Positions 56,414 to 64,000 of a stretch of DNA of 64,000 nt are shown one piece after another; positions within the stretch are counted from its first letter, which is position 1; the number at the start of each line of letters is the position of its first letter. Source of the DNA: Gemmatimonadaceae bacterium (GTDB lineage: Bacteria; Gemmatimonadota; Gemmatimonadetes; Gemmatimonadales; Gemmatimonadaceae). Made by a program: the position numbers and the translations under genes. The notes beneath the pieces were generated by a model. The model made no database searches. It was not told the origin of the DNA and saw only the letters and a list, made by a program, of their open reading frames with translations. The stretch lies in assembly GCA_020846935.1 (NCBI GenBank), contig JADLCY010000011.1, positions 434,001-498,000 on the forward strand. Direction: 5' to 3'.

Positions 56414-56794
56414 GATATCTGCGCCGCGTTCCGTGAGCAAGGCCCGCAGCACCGAGCGGTGGCAGCGACTCTCGTCTTCGCAGTAGCAGCCGATCGACAG
56501 ATTGGTGGTGTGCGAGAGTGCGGCGAGCAGGTCGAGCGCGTGTGCGGCCGGCGCCGCCTTCATCTCGGCGCGAAAATGCGTCACGAACCTGGCCCATTCC
56601 CGCTCGTTGCTCGCGTGCAGTGCGAGCTTCACCAGCTCAGCGCTTGGCGAGAGTTCCGGCAGCCAGGTGTCGTACCAGTTGTCGGCCGCAAAACGCGCCT
56701 TCGGTACACCGCGGGGCGGGCGGCGTACGGTGCCGATGCGCACGCCTTCCCGGGCGTGACGGCTGGTGCCCAACTGCACGATGCGGAGTGACAT
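56408..56794 (-). CDS. DUF488 family protein
   Basis: 128 residues with the DUF488 pattern: VQLGTSR near the start, FAADNWYDTWLPELSPS in the middle, and the Cys-containing LSIGCYCEDESRCHRSVLRALL block near the C-terminus. The function of the family is not established. The TGA stop (56410-56408) is supplied by the last unit of the tandem repeat, so the C-terminus may have been set by the repeat. Confidence 0.85.
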   Translation of the reverse strand: MSLRIVQLGTSRHAREGVRIGTVRRPPRGVPKARFAADNWYDTWLPELSPSAELVKLALHASNEREWARFVTHFRAEMKAAPAAHALDLLAALSHTTNLSIGCYCEDESRCHRSVLRALLTERGADIA

Positions 56795-56848
56795 GGTCTC
56801 ATGAAAGGTGAGTCGTACGTGGTGCGCGCCTTCGTGCTGACCGGCGAC

Positions 56849-59098
56849 TCACGGTGAGTTCGTGGTGAGCGCCTTCTCCTGGACGAACCGCTTGAAGAAA
56901 GCGGTCATGCGGTTCCACGTGTCCATCCAGATCCCGTGGAACATGGACTCGTGCAGATCATCGGGGATGACCATGAGTTCGTGGTGGACGTTGCGCGCGC
57001 GGAGGAGCTGCACGAGTCCCACCGTTTGCGCGAAGTCGACGTTGCGGTCGTCATCGCCATGCACGAGAAACACCGGAGACTTCCATCCGTCGATCGCCGC
57101 AATCGCGGATGATCGATAGGACACGGCGTTGGTGTCGAGGGAACTGCCCCAGAGGTGGACGCCGGCGAGGTCCGCTCCGGCCACGAAAAGATCCGAGTTG
57201 CGCGCGAGGGCCTGCGCGGTGAGCACGCCGCCGTAGGAGAGCCCCCAGATGCCGATGCGCGCCGGATCGACGTCGCTCCTGGCCTGCAGCCACTTCCCGG
57301 CCGCGAGGACATCCTGGTACTCGGCGTTCCCTCGACCACCGGTGCCCGGCGCGTTGCGGAACGACTTGCCGTACCCGACGCCGCTGCGGTAGTTGACCGA
57401 CAGTACGATGTAGCCCTGCGACGCGAGGTACTGGTTGTACCCGTACGCCCAGTGATAGAACTGCATGTAGTGATAGCCGGGCAGCATCTGCCGCACCGGA
57501 CCGCCGTGCACGAATACCATCGCGGGCCGCCGCTCGCCGGGCCTGAGGTCGGCGGGGAGAAAGAGCTGGTTGTGGATCTCCATCCCGTCGGACGACTTCA
57601 CGATCACCACTTGTGGCGTCACGTGTGCCGCCGTCGGAAAGTCGCTGCCGAGCGTTGGGTAGAATGGTTTCGCCGCTCCGCCCGCGGCGGCGACGAGCGC
57701 GACCGACGCCGGCGTGCGTACGCCAAAGAACAACAGCGCGAGTTGCCGTCCGGATGCGAGGGGCTGCGGGTGCGTCTCGATGTCCGATCCCGTGGTCACC
57801 TGACGCGGTGTGCCGCCTGCTACCGGGACGGCCCAGATATGGCGGCGCTCGATGTCACCCGCATTCGTCGAGTAGTACAGCGTGCGTCCGTCCTTCGAGA
57901 GGGTCGCGCTGGTGGCATCCTCGATCATGCCGTCGGTCGTCGTGAGCATCACGGGCGCCCCCGGGGAGGACACGCTGAGCGCGTAGTAGCGATCCCACTC
58001 GTCGCGCGGGGCCGACATGGGAAAGATCAGGTGCCCGTCGGCCCATTGCAGGCTCGCGATGGACACGAAGACGGAGTCGCTCTTCGCGTTGTGCCAGAGT
58101 TCGCGCGCGGTTCCGTCGGCGACGCTGGCGATCATGACCGCCAGCGTATGGCCTCCGGTAAAGGTCGCGCGGCAGAGCCCCGGCGGCTCGGTACTCGGCC
58201 TGACGGCCGGCGCGGCCTGCTGGCCAAAACCTCCGGGACCACCCGGTGGCGTGTTCGCGCACGGCCCTCTCGACGTTCCCGGAGCGCCCGACGCCGGACC
58301 GCTGGGATTGCCGATGCTCCCGACGTTCTGCTGGCCCTGCGCACCGAAGGGTGTACCCGGCCGGCGCGTGAACGCGATCTCGCGCCCATCGGGCGACCAC
58401 ACCGGGGCATCATCGAAATCCACGCCCGGCGCCATGAAGGTGACGGTGCGCTTCTTCAGGTCGAGCACGCCGATGAACGAGTGGTTCTGCCGCACGCTTA
58501 CGAAGGCCAGATGTGAGCCGTCGGGCGACCAGCGCGGTGAACGTTGCGTCCCCCATGCCTTGATCAGCGGTTTGAGCCCCCGGTCGACACTGTCCCTCGT
58601 GGCGGTGCCAATTCGTGCGGCAAAGACCTGGCCATCCTTCACGTAGGCGACCATGCGACCGTCGGGTGACAGCTCCGGAGCAGCACCGTCGACGACACTG
58701 AACGCGCCGCCACCGCTCGTTCGCGCGGCCCAGATGGCCCGTGAACCGCCATCGGGGTCGTGCGACGGATTCGCGATCCAGCCGTTGCGGTTGGGCGCCG
58801 AGCCGCGCACGAACACCACGACGCCGCCGTCGTCCGAGATGCTCACGTCGCTCACGTCGATCCCATCGTCTTCCAGGAAACGCGTCAATCGGGTCGGCCT
58901 CCACGTGGGCGCTGCCGCCGTGTAGACGTTCCGCATCCCGCGTTCGTAGGTGGTCCACGCCACCCGGTCCGCGCGACGAGCGCTCACCAGCTCGAGGGGC
59001 GAAGACGGCGACATGAACTGCTCCACCGTGGGCCGCTGCTGCGCAGGCAGCAAGGCCGGGACAACGACGAGGCCGACGAGGGCGAGGGAGCGGTGCAT
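56849..59098 (-). CDS. Secreted S9-family prolyl oligopeptidase-like peptidase
   Basis: 749 residues with a signal peptide (cut before QQRPTVEQF). A beta-propeller of SPDGR/WSPDG repeats (about 30-480) precedes an alpha/beta-hydrolase domain with catalytic Ser621 (WGLSYGG), Asp684 (HGDDDRNVD) and His716 (DDLHES). The propeller carries an unusual Gly/Pro/Gln-rich loop of about 70 residues (roughly 255-325) with two Cys. It is probably a periplasmic dipeptidyl or oligopeptidase. It is divergent from the MmgE/PrpD operon. Confidence 0.93.
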   Translation of the reverse strand: MHRSLALVGLVVVPALLPAQQRPTVEQFMSPSSPLELVSARRADRVAWTTYERGMRNVYTAAAPTWRPTRLTRFLEDDGIDVSDVSISDDGGVVVFVRGSAPNRNGWIANPSHDPDGGSRAIWAARTSGGGAFSVVDGAAPELSPDGRMVAYVKDGQVFAARIGTATRDSVDRGLKPLIKAWGTQRSPRWSPDGSHLAFVSVRQNHSFIGVLDLKKRTVTFMAPGVDFDDAPVWSPDGREIAFTRRPGTPFGAQGQQNVGSIGNPSGPASGAPGTSRGPCANTPPGGPGGFGQQAAPAVRPSTEPPGLCRATFTGGHTLAVMIASVADGTARELWHNAKSDSVFVSIASLQWADGHLIFPMSAPRDEWDRYYALSVSSPGAPVMLTTTDGMIEDATSATLSKDGRTLYYSTNAGDIERRHIWAVPVAGGTPRQVTTGSDIETHPQPLASGRQLALLFFGVRTPASVALVAAAGGAAKPFYPTLGSDFPTAAHVTPQVVIVKSSDGMEIHNQLFLPADLRPGERRPAMVFVHGGPVRQMLPGYHYMQFYHWAYGYNQYLASQGYIVLSVNYRSGVGYGKSFRNAPGTGGRGNAEYQDVLAAGKWLQARSDVDPARIGIWGLSYGGVLTAQALARNSDLFVAGADLAGVHLWGSSLDTNAVSYRSSAIAAIDGWKSPVFLVHGDDDRNVDFAQTVGLVQLLRARNVHHELMVIPDDLHESMFHGIWMDTWNRMTAFFKRFVQEKALTTNSP

Positions 59099-59298
59099 GA
59101 CGACTCCGGCGAGGGTGGGACGGTCGCGCGACTCCTCAAGTTGTGAACGGTGACAGACTGGGGGTAGGTCATCGGCGGCGGCGGTGCGTACACGCCACGA
59201 CTGATCCCCTGCCTCGCCTCCGGCGTGGCTCCTTCAACTGCTGCCCTGGGCGCCCTAGCTTTGGCCCGCCAACGTTGCTTAGCCCCGGGAATGAGGTC

Positions 59299-60708
59299 AT
59301 GGATCAACCAGCGATCAGCCACCAGCTCGCGGCGTTCGTATCGACGACGCGCAGTGCGGACGTTCCGGACGCGGTCAAGGCGCACGCGAGCCGAGCCGTG
59401 CTGGACTGGGTCGGTTCGGCGTTGGCCGGTTCCCTGGAGGAACCGGCGCGTCTGGCGCGCGAGGTCGTCGGCCGCCTGGGTTCGAGCAACGATTCGACCG
59501 TCTTTGCCGGCCGCCGCGCCGCGGCGGCGGGCGCCGCGTTCGCCAACGGCGTCGCCACGCACATCCTCGAGCTCGACGACGTGCACAAGGGATCCACGCT
59601 GCACGCGGCGGCACCGGTCATTCCGGCGGCGCTGGCCGTCGCCGAGCGCGAGCACGCATCGGGCGAGGCGTTCCTCCTCGCGGTGACCCTTGGCTACGAG
59701 GTCGCGTTCCGGATCGGCGAGGCGGTGAATCCGAGTCATTACACCTTCTGGCACCCTACGGGTACGGTGGCCACCTTCGGCGCCGCAGTCGCGGCCGGCT
59801 CGCTGCTGCGGCTCGACGCCAACCAGATGCTGCATGCGCTGGGCAGTGCCGGCACGCAGGCGGCTGGGCTCTGGGAGTTCAATGTCGACGGCGCCATGAG
59901 CAAGGCGCTGCACCCCGGAAAGGCCGGCATGAACGGGATCCTGGCCGCCGATCTCGCGCGGGCGGGGTTTACCGGTGCAAGCCGCATCCTCGAAGGGCCC
60001 CGTGGCTTCATGCGCGCAACGACGGCCTCGCACGATGCCTCGCGCGTCACCGACGCGTTAGGCGAGCGCTGGACCATCGCCGAGAACTGCTACAAGATGC
60101 ACTCCTGCTGTGGGCATACCCACTCGGCCATCGACGTGGCCCAGGAGGTGCGACGGGCGTACGGCTGGCGGGAGGAGCACGACGTGCTGCGGGCGGTGGC
60201 CTCGGTGGAGGTGGAGACCTACGCGCCGGGACTGGCGATCGTCGGGAATGACCGACCCACCTCGGCCTACCAGGCCAAGTTCAGCCTTGCCTACTGTGTC
60301 GCCGCGGCGCTGCTGGAAGGTCGCGTGGGGCTCGTCCAGTTCAGCGACGATCGCTTCGACGGGCGCGGCGTCAGGCAGGCCAGCATCGCCACGCTGCTGC
60401 CGCGCATCCGCGTGCGCGCGACCGACGAGCTCACCGCGCGATATCCCGCCGCATGGGGCACCCGGCTCACGGTCCTGCTGACCGGCGGAGAGCGCGTGGT
60501 ACGGGAGGCCGACTACCCGCTGGGCAATCCGGAGAACCCGGTGTCGACCGATGCGCTGGTGGCCAAGCTCCGCGAACTCGTCACACCACGCTGGGGCTCC
60601 GACGTCGCGGCACGGGCCGTCGCGACCGTCGATGCGTTGCCGGAACAGGGCGACATGGCCGACGCCTTCGCCGAGCTCGTTCCCGAACACGTACCTGTGC
60701 ATGCCTGA
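59299..60708 (+). CDS. MmgE/PrpD family protein
   Basis: 469 residues from the ATG at 59299. The MmgE/PrpD all-helical domain is clear (AVLDWVGSALAGS, ATHILELDDVHKGSTLHAAAPVIPAALA, HYTFWHPTGTVATFGAAVAAG, KMHSCCGHTHSAID). The family includes 2-methylcitrate dehydratase, cis-aconitate decarboxylase and related enzymes; which reaction applies is not decided by sequence alone. It is the first gene of the CoA-pathway operon and overlaps the next start by 8 bases. A Leu-TTA within CGTTAGGC is at 60056. Confidence 0.93.
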   Translation: MDQPAISHQLAAFVSTTRSADVPDAVKAHASRAVLDWVGSALAGSLEEPARLAREVVGRLGSSNDSTVFAGRRAAAAGAAFANGVATHILELDDVHKGSTLHAAAPVIPAALAVAEREHASGEAFLLAVTLGYEVAFRIGEAVNPSHYTFWHPTGTVATFGAAVAAGSLLRLDANQMLHALGSAGTQAAGLWEFNVDGAMSKALHPGKAGMNGILAADLARAGFTGASRILEGPRGFMRATTASHDASRVTDALGERWTIAENCYKMHSCCGHTHSAIDVAQEVRRAYGWREEHDVLRAVASVEVETYAPGLAIVGNDRPTSAYQAKFSLAYCVAAALLEGRVGLVQFSDDRFDGRGVRQASIATLLPRIRVRATDELTARYPAAWGTRLTVLLTGGERVVREADYPLGNPENPVSTDALVAKLRELVTPRWGSDVAARAVATVDALPEQGDMADAFAELVPEHVPVHA

Positions 60709-61870
60709 CATCAACCCGAAGACCGCCGAACACACCGAACTGCGCGAAGGGGTCCGCGCGGCGTGCGCACCCTTCGACTCCAGGTATTGGCAGCAGGTCG
60801 AACGTGAATCCGGATACCCGGCCGCGTTCGTCGACGCTCTGACCAGGGGGGGCTGGCTCGCCGCCCTCATCCCCGAGGCGTACGGTGGTGGCGGCCTTTC
60901 GCTCGCCGAGGCGTCGGTGATCCTGGAAGAGGTGAACCGTTCGGGAGCCAATAGCGGCGCCTGCCACGCGCAGATGTACACGATGGGGACGCTGCTGCGC
61001 CACGGATCCGCGGCGCAGAAGGAGCGATACCTGCCGGCGATCGCGTCCGGCGCGCTGCGTCTGCAGTCGTTCGCGGTCACCGAGCCCACCACGGGCACCG
61101 ACACCACGCAGCTGCGCACCACCGCCGTGCGGCGCGGGGACCGCTATGTCGTGAACGGGCAGAAGGTGTGGATCTCGCGCGTCCTGCATTCGGATCTCAT
61201 GCTGCTGCTTGCGCGGACCACTCCACGTGAGGCTGCACACAAGCGAACCCACGGGCTGTCGGTCTTTCTCGTCGACATCCGCGAAGCGCTTGGCGGTGGC
61301 CTGCGCGTGCGACCGATCGACAACATGGTGAACCATGAGACCAGTGAACTGTTCTTCGAGAACGTCGAAGTGCCGGCGGAGAACCTGATCGGCACCGAAG
61401 GTGACGGGTTTCGCTACATCCTCGACGGCATGAATGCCGAGCGCATCCTCATCGCGGCCGAGTGCATCGGAGACGGGTATTGGTTCATCGATCGTGCACG
61501 CACGTACGCCAACGAGCGCGTCGTCTTTGACCGCCCGATCGGGCGCAACCAGGGCATCCAGTTTCCGATCGCGCAGGCTTACGCCCAGGTGCGCGCCGCG
61601 GACCTGATGCGGTGGGAGGGTGCACGGCTGTTTGATGCCGGCGCGACGTGTGGTGCGGAGGCCAACATGGCCAAGCTGCTCGCCGCCGACGCCTCGTGGC
61701 AGGCGGCCAACGTGTGTCTGCAGACGCATGGCGGGTTCGGGTTTGCCGCCGAGTACGACGTGGAGCGCAAGTTCCGGGAGACGCGCCTGTACCAGGTGGC
61801 CCCGGTTTCGACGAACCTGATCCTGTCCTACCTTGGCGAACACGTCCTCGAGATGCCGCGCTCTTTCTGA
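60701..61870 (+). CDS. Acyl-CoA dehydrogenase family flavoprotein with non-standard catalytic base
   Basis: 389 residues from the ATG at 60701. FAD and substrate blocks FAVTEPTTGTDTTQLRT, VVNGQKVWISR and the QTHGGFGFAAEYDVERKFRETRLYQ segment are standard. The glutamate that serves as base in medium- and short-chain enzymes (YEGT motif) is missing: the sequence there is YQVAPVST, with P368 at that place. Instead E247 in MNAERILIA aligns by eye with the base (E254) of isovaleryl-CoA dehydrogenase, which acts on branched chains. It lies between PrpD and the CitE-like lyase, so a branched dicarboxylyl-CoA is a plausible substrate. Confidence 0.9.
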   Translation: MPDINPKTAEHTELREGVRAACAPFDSRYWQQVERESGYPAAFVDALTRGGWLAALIPEAYGGGGLSLAEASVILEEVNRSGANSGACHAQMYTMGTLLRHGSAAQKERYLPAIASGALRLQSFAVTEPTTGTDTTQLRTTAVRRGDRYVVNGQKVWISRVLHSDLMLLLARTTPREAAHKRTHGLSVFLVDIREALGGGLRVRPIDNMVNHETSELFFENVEVPAENLIGTEGDGFRYILDGMNAERILIAAECIGDGYWFIDRARTYANERVVFDRPIGRNQGIQFPIAQAYAQVRAADLMRWEGARLFDAGATCGAEANMAKLLAADASWQAANVCLQTHGGFGFAAEYDVERKFRETRLYQVAPVSTNLILSYLGEHVLEMPRSF

Positions 61871-61881
61871 CCACGCCCACG

Positions 61882-62814
61882 ATGCCCGATCGACTGTCTC
61901 GCAGCATGCTGTTTGTTCCCGGCTCGCGGGCCGACATGATGGCCAAGGCGGCGCGCAGTGACGCGGACGCCGTGTGCCTCGACCTCGAGGATGCGGTGGC
62001 CGTCGGCCAGAAGGAGGCGAGCCGTAGCATGGTGGTCGAGGCGCTGCGCACGCTCTCGTTCGCCGGGCGCACGCGCATCGTACGCGTCAACGCTCTCGAC
62101 ACGCCGTTTGCATACCGCGACCTCGTGGACGTGATCGAAGGCGCTGGCGCGCACCTCGATCTCGTCATGCTGCCCAAGACCAGCGGGGCGCGCGATGTGC
62201 AGTTCGTCGAGACGCTGCTCACGCAGATCGAGGCGCGCTGTCAGTTGCCGCACCGCATCGGCATCGAGGCGCAGGTGGAGACCGCGGCCGGGTTCGTGGC
62301 GCTGCGCGAGATCGCGACGAGTTCCTCACGGCTCGAGTCGCTCATCTTTGGCTCCGGGGACTACGCCGCGTCGATGCGCATGCCGCTGGCGAGCATCGGT
62401 GAACCGGACGATCATGATGCGGCGTATCCCGGACATCGCTGGCACGCCGCGATGCACGGCATCGTGGCGGCGGCGCGCGCATTCGGGCTCCGCTGCATGG
62501 ACGGGCCCTTCGCCAACTACCGGGACACCGAGGGGCTCGCCAGGTCCGCCGCCATCGCGCGGGCGATGGGCTTCGACGGCAAGCAATGCATCCACCCGGC
62601 GCAACTGGGCACCGTGAACGCCGCGTTCTCGCCGGGCGACACCGAGGTCGCCCATGCCCGCGCCGTGATCGACGCGCATGAGCGAGCGACGGCGGCTGGG
62701 CACGGAGCGATCGGGGACAACGGCGTGATGCTCGACGCCGCCAACGTGCGCATGGCACGCGCCACGCTCCGCGCGCACGACGCGGCCACGCGCCGCTCAG
62801 GAGAGGATCGATGA
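61882..62814 (+). CDS. CitE/HpcH-family CoA lyase (malyl/citramalyl-CoA lyase-like)
   Basis: 310 residues from the ATG at 61882. The TIM-barrel motifs are LFVPGSRADMMAKAA, AVCLDLEDAV, RVNALDT, LVMLPKTSGARDV, IEAQVETAAGF, FGSGDYAASM and GKQCIHPAQLG. Family members split beta-methylmalyl-CoA, malyl-CoA or (S)-citramalyl-CoA into acetyl- or propionyl-CoA plus pyruvate or glyoxylate. It overlaps the MaoC gene by 4 bases and is 11 bases after the dehydrogenase. Confidence 0.93.
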   Translation: MPDRLSRSMLFVPGSRADMMAKAARSDADAVCLDLEDAVAVGQKEASRSMVVEALRTLSFAGRTRIVRVNALDTPFAYRDLVDVIEGAGAHLDLVMLPKTSGARDVQFVETLLTQIEARCQLPHRIGIEAQVETAAGFVALREIATSSSRLESLIFGSGDYAASMRMPLASIGEPDDHDAAYPGHRWHAAMHGIVAAARAFGLRCMDGPFANYRDTEGLARSAAIARAMGFDGKQCIHPAQLGTVNAAFSPGDTEVAHARAVIDAHERATAAGHGAIGDNGVMLDAANVRMARATLRAHDAATRRSGEDR

Positions 62815-63299
62815 CACCAACCGCGGGACGCAGCTACGAGGACTTCGAAGTGGGCATGGTGATCCGCCACGCCGTGGGACGCACGATCACCGACACGGAC
62901 AACACCTGGTTCACGCTCCTCACCAACAACGGCAACCCGATCCACTTCGACCGGCACTATGCGGCGCAGACGGAGTTCGGCCAACCCCTGGTGAACTCGA
63001 CGCTCACCCTGGCTCTCGTCGTCGGGCTCTCGGTGAGTGACATCTCGCGACACGCCGTGAACCTCGGGTGGACCGACATTGCGTTGCCCAATCCGGTGTT
63101 CGAGGGCGACACGCTCTACGCACAGACCGAAGTCCTGAGCGCCCGGGAGTCCAGGTCGCGGCCGCACATGGGCATCGTCGAAGTCCGTACGACCGGCTAC
63201 AAGCAGGATGGCACGGTGGTGATCACGTACCGGCGGGCGATCCTGGTGTATCGACGCGGCCACGCGCCGGTCGTGCCAACGCCCGTCCCGTCCGAATGA
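62811..63299 (+). CDS. MaoC-like hydratase (mesaconyl/itaconyl-CoA hydratase type)
   Basis: 162 residues. Hot-dog fold with TNNGNPIHFDRHYAAQTEFG, FGQPLVNSTLTLALVVGLSVSD and the RSRPHMGIVEVRTTG segment. The usual catalytic Asp of R-hydratases (GDxNPxH) is replaced by N40, while His45 is kept. The resemblance to mesaconyl- and itaconyl-type hydratases is by eye. It is in overlapping ATGA contact with both neighbours. Confidence 0.88.
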   Translation: MTPTAGRSYEDFEVGMVIRHAVGRTITDTDNTWFTLLTNNGNPIHFDRHYAAQTEFGQPLVNSTLTLALVVGLSVSDISRHAVNLGWTDIALPNPVFEGDTLYAQTEVLSARESRSRPHMGIVEVRTTGYKQDGTVVITYRRAILVYRRGHAPVVPTPVPSE

Positions 63300-64000
63300 A
63301 CGACACCTTGCCCTTCGCGGGCCTGCGCGTGCTTGCGCTCGAGCAGGCCGTGGCGGGTCCGTTCTGCACGCGTCAGTTTGCCGACCTTGGGGCCGATGTC
63401 ATCAAGGTGGAGCACCCCGTCGGGGGCGACGTCGCCCGGCGCTACGACGGCGCGATGCAGGGCCTGTCGGCCTACTTCGCGTGGCTCAACCGCGGCAAGC
63501 GCAGCGTGACCCTGGACCTCAAGGGCACGGATGGCCGGGCCACGATGCTCGCCCTCGTCGACGGGTGCGACGTCTTCGTCCACAACCTCGCGGCTGGCGC
63601 GATCGAGCGCCTCGGGCTCGACTACGATACCGTCGCAGCGCGCAACCCTCGCGCGATCTGGGTCCGCATCTCGGGATACGGCCCCGATGGCCCGTACCGC
63701 GAGCGCAAGGCGTACGACATGCTCATCCAGGCCGAAGCCGGCATCGTATCCGTCACCGGCAGTCCTGACACGCCAGCGAAGGCCGGGGTGAGCATCGCCG
63801 ACATCGGCTCGGGGCACTACGCCTTCTCGAGCGCCACCGCCGCGCTCTACCGCAGGGAACGCACGGGTCGCGGCGCGCGCATCGACATCTCCATGCTGGA
63901 GTGCATGACCGAGTGGATGATGCCACCGCTCTACGTGCACCTGGGCGGCGGCTCGGCACCGCAGCGCACCGGCCTCCGCCACAACATGATCGTGCCCTAC
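63296..64000 (+). CDS. CaiB/BaiF-family CoA-transferase, 3' end outside the window
   Basis: 235 codons are present and the gene runs off the right edge. Class III CoA-transferase motifs are FAGLRVLALEQAVAGPFCTRQFADLGADVIKVE, SAYFAWLNRGKRSVTLDLK, RISGYGPDGPYRERKAYD and VTGSPDTPAKAGVSIADIG. The catalytic Asp is D141 in KAYDML. It starts inside the MaoC stop. Such enzymes activate mesaconate, itaconate, citramalate and similar acids with CoA from succinyl-CoA. Confidence 0.94.
   Translation, partial: MNDTLPFAGLRVLALEQAVAGPFCTRQFADLGADVIKVEHPVGGDVARRYDGAMQGLSAYFAWLNRGKRSVTLDLKGTDGRATMLALVDGCDVFVHNLAAGAIERLGLDYDTVAARNPRAIWVRISGYGPDGPYRERKAYDMLIQAEAGIVSVTGSPDTPAKAGVSIADIGSGHYAFSSATAALYRRERTGRGARIDISMLECMTEWMMPPLYVHLGGGSAPQRTGLRHNMIVPY

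Noticed and set aside
63197-63982. 261-residue minus-strand frame at the right edge
   Set aside because: Antisense to the CaiB/BaiF gene with its conserved motifs and catalytic Asp.

Overview
The window is GC-rich bacterial chromosome with almost no non-coding space. The gene content points to the phylum Gemmatimonadota: many secreted proteins with signal peptides cut just before Ala-Gln, a SusC/SusD pair, a PadR regulator next to an ADOP-type (FtsX/MacB) permease, a DUF5916 barrel protein, BNR propeller and S9 peptidase genes, and a Gram-positive-like two-subunit iron-sulfur L-serine dehydratase. This assignment is inferred from gene content, not from a database search.

Left part (1-10119, all minus strand). 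This is the translation/transcription island. Reading in the direction of transcription from 8420 down to 1: a near-consensus sigma70 promoter, tRNA-Thr(TGT), tRNA-Tyr(GTA), tRNA-Gly(TCC), tRNA-Thr(GGT), rpmG, secE, nusG, rplK, rplA, rplJ, rplL and rpoB. rpoB is cut by the window edge. The tuf gene that usually follows this tRNA quartet is absent. cysS lies just upstream.

Middle part (10200-48260). Short operons alternate between strands. They include a YbjN / PspA / AI-2E-type permease stress operon, sdaAB-sdaAA, uvrA, a tightly coupled set of macro-domain protein, transglutaminase-like protein, ABC ATPase and ABC permease, and the minus-strand run mtnA, glpK, a 66-residue protein and a degenerate CcmF-like membrane protein. 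Then come an enoyl-CoA hydratase, recF-dciA-gyrB, a CPA2 antiporter, a large secreted BNR propeller protein, thymidine phosphorylase, a TPR protein, a response-regulator receiver, ligA, a V4R protein and a SusC/SusD outer-membrane uptake pair closed by a strong terminator.

Right part (48353-64000). It holds tyrA (chorismate mutase-prephenate dehydrogenase), a propeller lipoprotein, padR-ADOP with a candidate operator, a DUF5916 protein, a DUF488 protein, an S9 peptidase, and an operon of at least five genes running off the right edge: MmgE/PrpD, acyl-CoA dehydrogenase, CitE-like lyase, MaoC hydratase and CaiB/BaiF CoA-transferase. That set looks like a C5 branched dicarboxylate (mesaconate/itaconate/citramalate) CoA pathway.

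Hidden structure. (1) The octamer CGTTAGGC occurs ten times by eye. Seven of the eight in-frame Leu-TTA codons I can find lie inside it, which suggests a selected DNA word. (2) Four intergenic tandem-repeat blocks are present. One is a 107-bp duplication of the 3' end of a small gene; another is a 16-18-bp array that supplies the stop codon of the DUF488 gene. No rRNA, transposase, phage gene or CRISPR was found.
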